A DNA stretch of 7,366 nt, taken from an uncultured Clostridia bacterium. GTDB taxonomy: Bacteria; Bacillota; Clostridia; UMGS1883. Below are positions 1 to 5,388 of this stretch, in pieces. The stretch is from NCBI GenBank assembly GCA_947624455.1, contig CANQKL010000075.1, positions 1 through 7,366 of the forward strand, written 5' to 3'. Numbering within the stretch: position 1 is the stretch's first letter; each line of letters begins with the position of its first letter. The position numbers and the translations under genes were made by a program. The notes below the pieces were generated by a model. That model did no database searches and was not told the DNA's origin. It saw only the letters and a program-made list of their open reading frames with translations.

Positions 1-401
1 AACGGAGCCGTGAGTCGGCCGGAGAAATGTCCCCCGCCCCGATAATCATTAAAGCCGCCGTAACGCACAAAGCCGGAGTAATCGGCATGGGACGGCCGGG
101 CGTTTTCGGCAAGATTTGAGTAATCTGCGCTGTGTTGATCGCTGTTGTATATCACAAAAGCTAACGGAGTGCCTGTGGTTTTACCGTTGAATACGCCGCT
201 GAGAATTTCAGGGATATCCGGCTCCTTACGGGCGGTGGCAATTTTGCTGATGCCGGTGGCGCGCCGTGCCAGCATATTTTTTACAGTTTCCTCGTCAAAG
301 TCCAGTCCGGCGGGCAGATCGTCTATCACGCCGCCTATGGCCCGGCTGTGGGACTCGCCAAAAATGGACAGCCGTATGTTGTTTCCCCAGTATGAACTCA
401 T
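1..401 (-). CDS. aroC: Chorismate synthase, N-terminal 133 residues (cut by window edge)
   Basis: AroC converts 5-enolpyruvylshikimate-3-phosphate to chorismate with reduced FMN, the last common step of aromatic biosynthesis. The reading frame is open from the ATG at 401 to the left edge, so the C-terminal two thirds lie outside. Family hallmarks are visible: the SYWGNNIRLSIFGESHS opening, RPSHADY around residue 102, and GGGHFSGRLTAP at residues 122-133. His18 and His105 correspond to the two catalytic histidines (E. coli His17 and His106). The start is set by GGGAGGG eight bases upstream. The ATG overlaps the aroA stop codon (ATGA), implying coupled translation. The first signature motif is slightly unusual: it reads GESHSRAIGGVIDDLP, with Ser19 and Asp28 where the family usually has glycine. 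Identification is secure; completeness cannot be judged. Confidence 0.96.
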   Translation of the reverse strand, partial: MSSYWGNNIRLSIFGESHSRAIGGVIDDLPAGLDFDEETVKNMLARRATGISKIATARKEPDIPEILSGVFNGKTTGTPLAFVIYNSDQHSADYSNLAENARPSHADYSGFVRYGGFNDYRGGGHFSGRLTAP

Positions 402-1570
402 CTGATTTTCCCTCCCAAAGAGACAAACCTTTCCCAAAAATCGGGCATACTCTTGTTCACCGCTTCGGCCCCGTCAACAGCCAGTTCACCCACTATATTG
501 GGCGAAAGAGTCGCGAGAGCCATGGCGATACGGTGATCGTTGTGGGCGGAGCAGACGGCCCCGCGCAAAGGCTTTCCGCCGCGAATTACAAGACAGTCCT
601 CCCCCTCGTCCACGTCCGCCCCTAAGCGGCGCAGCTCCTCGGTCACGGCGGCGAGACGGTCGCTCTCCTTTATGCGCAAACGTCCGGCGTTGACGATCCG
701 GCTCTCTCCCGGAACAGTCGCCATAACACAGGCCAACGCCGGTACAAAATCCGGTATTTGGCTCACGTCCACTGTCGTCGGCAAGGCGGCTCTCCCGTCG
801 GAGCTATAGCCATCCTCCGTCTGCGTAATATTCATGCCCATCCGGCGATAAACGTCCACGGTGGCCCGGTCGCCCTGAATCGACGCTGGGTTGAGGCCGA
901 GGCAATCCACCCGGCCCATTGCCAGGAAAAAGCCAGCCTGTGAAAAATCGCCCTCAACAGTATATTCGGCGGGCTGGTATCTTTGTCCGCCAGCCACAAA
1001 ATATCCGTTATCGTTTTTCTCTATTTTTATTCCAAACCTGCTAAGAACCTCCACGGTCATATCCACGTAGCCCTTCGACTGGAGTTCGGTGGTGAGTATT
1101 ATCCGGCTGTCGCCCTCAAGCAGGGGGAGGGCCAGAAGCAAGCCCGTTATGAACTGACTGCTCACATCGCCCCTAAGTCTATAATCCCCGGGCCTGAGTC
1201 TGCCCCTGGCGGTCAGGATAAAATCTTTAAGCCCGTATTCTATGCCCTGCTCCTCAAAAATGCGGAAATAGTCGTCCAAGGGCCGTTCCATAAGCCGTTT
1301 TGAACCTCTTATCTCCAGGTTCCCTCTAACGGCAAGAGCAAGAGGTATCATGAACCGGAGAGTGGAGCCGGATTCGCCCGAATCCATGAGTCCGCCGTTT
1401 TCAAGGGCGTCCATGCACTGACGGGTGGCCCGGATATCCGCGCTGTCACCCAGATTAAAGACCTGACCGCCCCCCAGCCGGGCGCAGATGACAGCCCTGT
1501 GGCTGTAGCTCTTGGACGGAGGCATTATCATAGTACCAGAAAGGGGCGCGGGAGTTATCGTTATCTTCAT
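398..1570 (-). CDS. aroA: 3-phosphoshikimate 1-carboxyvinyltransferase (EPSP synthase)
   Basis: AroA transfers the enolpyruvyl group of PEP to shikimate-3-phosphate in the cytoplasm. The 390-residue protein is somewhat shorter than the roughly 427 residues of the E. coli enzyme but has the conserved blocks in order: PSKSYSHR at 18-25 (Lys20 and Arg25 bind substrate), GESGSTLR at 65-72, RPLDD at 96-100, GDVSSQF at 134-140 (Ser-Ser-Gln binds shikimate-3-phosphate), PDF with the presumed catalytic Asp274, KESDR at 301-305, DHRIAMA at 345-351, and Lys373 near the end. The start at 1570 follows GGAGGT five bases upstream and overlaps the aroB stop as ATGA; its own stop overlaps the aroC start in the same way. 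The loop that in E. coli reads GNAGTAMRP is GESGSTLRF here, which bears on inhibitor binding (see findings). No truncation or frameshift is seen. Confidence 0.97.
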   Translation of the reverse strand: MKITITPAPLSGTMIMPPSKSYSHRAVICARLGGGQVFNLGDSADIRATRQCMDALENGGLMDSGESGSTLRFMIPLALAVRGNLEIRGSKRLMERPLDDYFRIFEEQGIEYGLKDFILTARGRLRPGDYRLRGDVSSQFITGLLLALPLLEGDSRIILTTELQSKGYVDMTVEVLSRFGIKIEKNDNGYFVAGGQRYQPAEYTVEGDFSQAGFFLAMGRVDCLGLNPASIQGDRATVDVYRRMGMNITQTEDGYSSDGRAALPTTVDVSQIPDFVPALACVMATVPGESRIVNAGRLRIKESDRLAAVTEELRRLGADVDEGEDCLVIRGGKPLRGAVCSAHNDHRIAMALATLSPNIVGELAVDGAEAVNKSMPDFWERFVSLGGKIR

Positions 1571-2616
1571 ACTCTACCTCCAACTATGTCGGAAAGCGCC
1601 GACTTGTGTACTTTCATATAGTAACCCTCCCCCATCTCGCGGACAATGACAATGCTCAAGCTGTCGCCCTTACGCTTCTTGTCATGGGCGGCGGCCTCGG
1701 TCAACTCGGCCCGGTGATCGCAGTCCGTGGGGAGGTCATATTTTCTGTTCAACGCCTTGATGATATCAAGGGTGCCGGGCTTTGTATAGCCCATTTTTTC
1801 AGCGTACTCAGTCATAACGCACATACCTATCGCCACGGCGGCCCCATGGCTAAATGTGCCGTAGCCGTAATAATTCTCAACGGCGTGGCCGATCGTGTGG
1901 CCGAAATTCAAGAGCATACGTTCGCCGGTATCATGCTCGTCGTTCACAACGATCTCCGCCTTTATCTCGCAGCACCGGGCAACGATGTCCGCCAGGTCAT
2001 AGTTGCCGTCAAGGAGCCTTTCGCCCATTTCCCTGTCGCGAATAGCCGCGTACTTGATTATTTCGGCCATGCCGCAGGCCCGCTCCCTGGGAGGCAAGGT
2101 AGCCAGGGTATCCATGTCGATTATCACAGCCGACGGTTGATAGAAGGTGCCAACCAAATTTTTGCCCGCCGGGAGGTTGACGGCGGTCTTTCCCCCCACC
2201 GAGCTGTCCACCTGGCTGAGGAGAGTTGTCGGCGCCTGGACAAGGGTCACGCCCCGAAGCACCGTCGAGGCCACAAAGCCCGCCAGATCTCCGACCACTC
2301 CGCCGCCCAGCGCCACAACGCAGTCGGCGCGGGAAAAGTCGTTTTCCATTATCTCGTTGCAGACCCGCTCAAAGACAGAGAGGCTCTTGCTATTCTCCCC
2401 CGCCTCGACGACCACCTTGAAGGGCCTCGCCCCGGCGGCGGCAAGCTGGCTCTCAAGCCTGGCGTAATACAGGGGTTCAACGTTGGTATCGGTTATCACG
2501 GCGGCCTTACGGCCACTTACTATGGGTACAAGTATTGGGGCGCAGCTTCCCAACAGCCCGCCCTCGATATATATTTTATACTCCCTGCCGGGAATTTTAA
2601 CGTCCAAAGTTCGCAT
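1567..2616 (-). CDS. aroB: 3-dehydroquinate synthase
   Basis: AroB cyclises DAHP to 3-dehydroquinate, using NAD and a divalent metal (zinc or cobalt), and is the second step of the shikimate pathway. The 349 residues match the usual family length. Visible motifs are AGEN at 72-75, the NAD-binding GGGVVGDLAGF at 104-114, PTTLLSQVDSSVGGKTAVN at 129-147, and the metal ligands Glu185 (in GMAEIIKYA), His240 (in NFGHTIGH) and His257 (in FSHGAAVAIGM). The start is firm: an in-frame TGA sits only three codons upstream (2623-2625), and GATGAGG lies four bases before the ATG. It is the first gene of the aro cluster, with a strong promoter 33 bases upstream and a leader of about 27 bases, too short for a T-box or other large leader regulator. 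The stop overlaps the aroA start. Confidence 0.97.
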   Translation of the reverse strand: MRTLDVKIPGREYKIYIEGGLLGSCAPILVPIVSGRKAAVITDTNVEPLYYARLESQLAAAGARPFKVVVEAGENSKSLSVFERVCNEIMENDFSRADCVVALGGGVVGDLAGFVASTVLRGVTLVQAPTTLLSQVDSSVGGKTAVNLPAGKNLVGTFYQPSAVIIDMDTLATLPPRERACGMAEIIKYAAIRDREMGERLLDGNYDLADIVARCCEIKAEIVVNDEHDTGERMLLNFGHTIGHAVENYYGYGTFSHGAAVAIGMCVMTEYAEKMGYTKPGTLDIIKALNRKYDLPTDCDHRAELTEAAAHDKKRKGDSLSIVIVREMGEGYYMKVHKSALSDIVGGRV

Positions 2617-2648
2617 AAAGCCTCATCCCTTAACATACATGATATACT

Positions 2649-2677
2649 ATTTTACTATATTTTTATTTTTTTGTCAA
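2649..2677 (-). promoter_or_regulatory. Consensus housekeeping promoter for aroB-aroA-aroC
   Basis: On the minus strand a perfect -35 TTGACA (2672-2677) and a -10 TAAAAT (2649-2654) are separated by exactly 17 bases, and the spacer is A/T-rich. The expected transcription start is near 2643, giving a leader of about 27 bases before the aroB ATG. This matches the vegetative sigma-A pattern closely. The element is seen in the sequence; its activity is inferred. Confidence 0.85.
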
Positions 2678-2699
2678 TAGAAAATGGCCCGAAGGCCAC
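2676..2699 (-). terminator. Small UUCG-loop hairpin, possible terminator ahead of the aroB promoter
   Basis: On the minus strand TGGCC, loop TTCG, GGCCA (2685-2698) forms a 5-bp stem capped by a C(UUCG)G tetraloop, extendable by one G-U pair and followed by TTTTCTATT. It would end minus-strand transcripts arriving antisense through the YihY gene, just before the aroB -35 box. The stem is short and the T-tract is interrupted, so it may be weak. The same palindrome could instead be an operator between the two divergent promoters. On the plus strand no T-tract follows it. Confidence 0.45.
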
Positions 2700-2718
2700 A
2701 TAACGACAAAAAAATGTA

Positions 2719-2747
2719 TTGCTTTTTTCCAAAATTTGTGATAGAAT
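2719..2747 (+). promoter_or_regulatory. Extended -10 promoter for the YihY-family gene
   Basis: On the plus strand a -35-like TTGCTT (2719-2724) and a -10 TAGAAT (2742-2747) are 17 bases apart. A TG one base before the -10 (TGATAGAAT) makes it an extended -10 promoter. Transcription should begin near 2754, leaving a leader of about 28 bases before the TTG start at 2782. Because the -35 box contains the more distal in-frame TTG at 2719, that codon would not be in the mRNA. Confidence 0.65.
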
Positions 2748-2768
2748 ATTAATAAACATTGACGCCAA

Positions 2769-2775
2769 AGGTGGA
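2769..2775 (+). promoter_or_regulatory. Ribosome binding site that decides the YihY-family start
   Basis: AGGTGGA differs from the ideal AGGAGG core by one base and lies six bases before the TTG at 2782. No comparable site precedes the in-frame TTG at 2719, so this favours the downstream start. Confidence 0.7.
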
Positions 2776-2781
2776 CTGAAT

Positions 2782-3672
2782 TTGAAGTTTTTAAAAACTC
2801 TATGGAATACCTTTGTCAGCGGAGCTGAAAAGCTGGGCAACGACAATATCGGGGCCTATTCGGCTCAGGCAGCCTTTTTTCTGCTGACCTCTCTTTTTCC
2901 CTTTATAATGCTGCTGCTATCACTTTTGCAGTTCCTGCCCTTTGAGATGGAGGATCTGATCAGCGCCGCCACCAACGTGCTGCCCGGAGCCATCAAGGGC
3001 TTTTTAGTGCCGGTCATAACTGAAATTTACGCCAAGGGTACTCCCGCCCTCATCTCCGTAGCCGCCATCACTACCCTGTGGTCCGCCTCCACCGGAGTCA
3101 ACGCTGTGGTGAAGGGACTGAGCCGTATTTTCGACACGGGCAAGACCAACACATGGCTGCGGCTGAGGCTGGAATCCATATTATATATGCTGGGACTGAT
3201 AATCGTAATAATCCTGTCTCTGGGCCTGTCAGTGTTCGGCAGCTCCTTTGTCAGCCGAATACTGGACTATTTTCCGGAGCTGCAAAATTTCACCATACTT
3301 TCTCAGGGCGTGCGGCTGATATGCAGCTTTTCGCTGCTGACGCTGATCTTCGATCTGGTGTATATGCTTGCCCCTATGCGCAAGACCCGCTTCACCGCTC
3401 AGCTTCCCGGGGCGATAATAGCGGCGCTGGGCTGGATGGGATTTTCCTCCCTGTATTCCTTCTATGTGAACAATCTGGCCAACTTCAGCGTGTACGGTAG
3501 TCTGGCGGCCGTAGTGTTTTTCATGCTGTGGATGTACGTCTGCTTTTATATTCTGTTCATCGGGGCGGAAATCAATATGCTCATAAAAATTATTGTTGAA
3601 AGACTGATAACCCTTAAATCAGACATTAAGGACCTTACAGGGAAAACAAAAGATCCCTCAGCCCGTCCATAG
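2782..3672 (+). CDS. yihY: YihY/BrkB-family integral membrane protein
   Basis: This is a member of the YihY/UPF0761 family (Pfam Virul_fac_BrkB), once misnamed ribonuclease BN; the biochemical function is not established. The chosen 296-residue form starts at a TTG after AGGTGGA; an in-frame TTG at 2719 would add 21 residues but lies in the promoter. Hydrophobic segments fall near residues 31-53, 88-110, 133-156, 172-196, 207-230 and 240-268, giving about six membrane spans, as in the family. Typical blocks are NIGAYSAQAAFFLLTSLFP near the N-terminus, LWSASTGVNAVVKGLSRIF at 99-117, and PGAIIAALGW followed by SLYSFYVNN, ending in FIGAEIN at 259-265. The tail after residue 270 is charged and probably cytoplasmic. 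It is the only plus-strand gene here and its last 38 bases overlap the HAD gene end to end. No terminator is visible after it. Confidence 0.9.
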   Translation: MKFLKTLWNTFVSGAEKLGNDNIGAYSAQAAFFLLTSLFPFIMLLLSLLQFLPFEMEDLISAATNVLPGAIKGFLVPVITEIYAKGTPALISVAAITTLWSASTGVNAVVKGLSRIFDTGKTNTWLRLRLESILYMLGLIIVIILSLGLSVFGSSFVSRILDYFPELQNFTILSQGVRLICSFSLLTLIFDLVYMLAPMRKTRFTAQLPGAIIAALGWMGFSSLYSFYVNNLANFSVYGSLAAVVFFMLWMYVCFYILFIGAEINMLIKIIVERLITLKSDIKDLTGKTKDPSARP

Positions 3673-4276
3673 AACCGGCGATCCAATCTGCTCCGGCCGC
3701 CTCAAGCTCGCCGGGCTGGGCATAGCCGAAGCTAACGCCCACGCACTTCACTCCGTTAGCTTTGGCGCCCATAACATCGTGTTCACGGTCGCCTATCATT
3801 ACGGCTTCCTCCGGCTTTGCGCCAAGGCGGGCAAGGACTTCGGCCACCACCTGAGCCTTGTCGGTCAGGCGGCCGTCAAGCTCGCTGCCCACGATCAGAT
3901 CCAAGTACGGCTCAAGGCCGTACTTTTTTGCTATCCTTTCGGCAAATATCTGCGGCTTGCTGGTGGCGAGCGCGAGAGTTTTCCCCGCGGCCTTTAACTC
4001 GCCGAGCAGCTCCGCCGCCCCGTCGTAGGCCCGGTTTTCAAATATGCCTATAGGCGCGAAGCGTTCCCGGTAGACCTTGACCGCCTCCTCGGCCTGCTCC
4101 CGAGTAAAGCCGCAATAATTCATGAACTGCTCCTTTAGCGGAGGGCCGATAAAGCAAAGGAGTTCATCGCTCTCCCTCTCAATGCCGAAGCGGCGCAGAG
4201 CATACTGAACGCATTTGGTTATGCCCTCCTTCGGATCGGTGAGAGTGCCGTCCAAATCAAAAAGAAAATACCGCAT
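3635..4276 (-). CDS. HAD-family phosphatase (phosphoglycolate phosphatase / 5'-nucleotidase-like)
   Basis: This is a 213-residue cytoplasmic haloacid dehalogenase-superfamily phosphatase of subfamily IA. Motif I is FDLDGTLTD (nucleophile Asp7, acid/base Asp9), motif II is LATSK (Thr105), the motif III lysine is probably Lys140, and motif IV is GDREHD at 162-167 (Mg2+ ligands). A helical cap lies between motifs I and II, roughly residues 16-85. The stretch FIGPPLKEQF (42-51) resembles the HAD 5'-nucleotidase-like branch, but Gph/PpaX-type phosphatases look similar, so the substrate is undetermined. The start follows AGAGGTGG four bases upstream. It lies 51 bases after the 118-residue ORF on the same strand, a gap with no clear promoter or terminator, so it is probably the last gene of that cluster. 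Its final codons overlap the convergent YihY gene by 38 bases. Confidence 0.9.
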   Translation of the reverse strand: MRYFLFDLDGTLTDPKEGITKCVQYALRRFGIERESDELLCFIGPPLKEQFMNYCGFTREQAEEAVKVYRERFAPIGIFENRAYDGAAELLGELKAAGKTLALATSKPQIFAERIAKKYGLEPYLDLIVGSELDGRLTDKAQVVAEVLARLGAKPEEAVMIGDREHDVMGAKANGVKCVGVSFGYAQPGELEAAGADWIAGSMDGLRDLLFSL

Positions 4277-4327
4277 TTTGCCACCTCTGTTAGGGACTCT
4301 GGCTCTAAAAGACTCCTTTTTCCCTTA

Positions 4328-4684
4328 TTATCTGCTGTGTCCGCAGCCCCCGCAGGGCTTGAAAAATTCCTTGATATTCACCGTAAGTCCGCCTCCGGGA
4401 GCGTCTCTGAAGCCCAGAGTGTACAAGCCCGGGAACATGGCCTTATTCTTGCAGACTCCCGTTTCCACGCCGACAAGGTCAAGATGGTTCAGGGCTGCCC
4501 GGATAAGAAGCTCGAAAACGTCATCTTTATCCACCGCAAGCAGCAGCTCTCCGCCCTCGGTGAAGGCGCACCAGCCCTTGCAGTCCGGCCCCTCCTGAGC
4601 CCAAGCTATGCGCACATCGTCGCCGGGGTTGGGATAAACGGATTCGATGACCCTTTTATTGTCAAAGATAACTACTTTGATCAT
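4328..4684 (-). CDS. Unrecognised 118-residue protein with five cysteines and a CGGCGH tail
   Basis: I do not recognise a family. The protein has no signal peptide or membrane segment, so it is probably cytoplasmic. It opens with a likely beta strand (MIKVVIFD), has a middle helix-like stretch (DDVFELLIRAALNHL, 54-68), and ends in PCGGCGHSR. Cysteines are Cys35 and Cys39 (CKGWC), Cys78, Cys111 and Cys114 (CGGC), with His116 beside the last pair; two spaced pairs plus a histidine suggest a bound metal or a redox role, but this is inference only. That it is a real gene is supported by its ATGA overlap with the end of rluB, its fit in a tightly packed same-strand cluster, and similar codon use. 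The upstream AAGGA lies 11 bases from the ATG, so initiation may depend on coupling to rluB. Confidence 0.75.
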   Translation of the reverse strand: MIKVVIFDNKRVIESVYPNPGDDVRIAWAQEGPDCKGWCAFTEGGELLLAVDKDDVFELLIRAALNHLDLVGVETGVCKNKAMFPGLYTLGFRDAPGGGLTVNIKEFFKPCGGCGHSR

Positions 4685-5388
4685 TTTTGCCGCCGTCCTT
4701 TCAGTTTATTTATCTCAGCGTCACTCAGGTGCCGCCACTTGCCCTCGGGCAGGTTCCCCAGCGTCACGCCGCCCACGGCTATACGCTTGAGACTGAGGAC
4801 TTCCACGCCCACCGACTCCAGCATTTTACGCACCTGGCGATTACGGCCCTCGTGTATGGTTATCTTTACCTCCGGCATCCTGCCGCGCAGCTGCTCCACC
4901 TTGGCTGGGGCGGTGAGCCTTCCGTCAATGTCGATTCCGCCGCGGAGCTTTACCTCCTCGCTCTTTTCCAGCGGTCGGTTCACCCGGGCGATATAGACCT
5001 TGTCAACGGAATGGCTGGGATGGGTCACCGCGTTGGCAAAAGCTCCGTCATTGGTCATGATGAGCAGGCCCGAGGTGTCAAAGTCCAGCCGCCCTACCGG
5101 GTATATACGGGCGTCTATGTCCGAAACAAGCTCCATAACAGTAGGTCTGTCAAGATCGTCGCTGACCGTCGTCACATAGTTTTTTGGCTTATTCAGCGCG
5201 ATATAATAACGCTTCTTTTCGGGGACGACGACCTTTCCGTCCACGCAGACCTCGTCACCCTCCTCCACCTCGCAGCCCATGTAATCCACAAGGCTGCCGT
5301 TGACAAGGACACGGCCGCTTTCGATGAGCCGTTCCGCCGCCCGGCGGGAGGCTACGCCGCACATCGCGATATATTTCTGCAAACGCAT
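4681..5388 (-). CDS. rluB: RluB/RsuA-family rRNA pseudouridine synthase
   Basis: This enzyme isomerises a uridine of ribosomal RNA to pseudouridine, most likely in 23S rRNA as RluB does. The 235-residue protein has an N-terminal S4 RNA-binding domain (about residues 2-48, MRLQKYIAMCGVASRRAAE onward, with GRVLVNG) followed by the catalytic domain. The signature GRLDFDTSGLL lies at 99-109, with catalytic Asp102. ALNKPKNYVTT (64-74) and EGRNRQVRKML (180-190) are further family blocks. Length fits short Gram-positive RluB proteins. The ATG directly follows the TAA of the carboxypeptidase gene with no spacer; AAGGA lies ten bases upstream, inside that gene, so translation is probably coupled. Its stop overlaps the next ORF as ATGA. 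RluB, RluE, RluF and RsuA paralogues differ mainly in target, so the rRNA site is inferred. Confidence 0.92.
   Translation of the reverse strand: MRLQKYIAMCGVASRRAAERLIESGRVLVNGSLVDYMGCEVEEGDEVCVDGKVVVPEKKRYYIALNKPKNYVTTVSDDLDRPTVMELVSDIDARIYPVGRLDFDTSGLLIMTNDGAFANAVTHPSHSVDKVYIARVNRPLEKSEEVKLRGGIDIDGRLTAPAKVEQLRGRMPEVKITIHEGRNRQVRKMLESVGVEVLSLKRIAVGGVTLGNLPEGKWRHLSDAEINKLKGRRQK

Noticed and set aside
2623..2640. Five-codon upstream ORF (MYVKG) in the aroB leader ending just before the ribosome binding site
   Set aside because: Its ATG would lie only about three bases from the predicted transcript start and has no ribosome binding site, so translation is unlikely. It has no run of aromatic codons that would suggest attenuation.
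1606..2703. Open frame of 365 codons on the plus strand, opposite aroB
   Set aside because: It is the antisense shadow of aroB, whose motifs and length are complete. Its translation shows no recognisable domain, and long antisense frames are common in moderately GC-rich genes.
3626..3640. Short palindrome TAAGGACCTTA at the YihY/HAD convergent end, considered as a two-way terminator
   Set aside because: The arms are separated by a single base, so no hairpin loop can form, and no T-tract follows in either direction.
4277..4327. Gap between the 118-residue ORF and the HAD gene, checked for a promoter or terminator
   Set aside because: It contains a good ribosome binding site for the HAD gene, but no convincing -35/-10 pair or stable inverted repeat.
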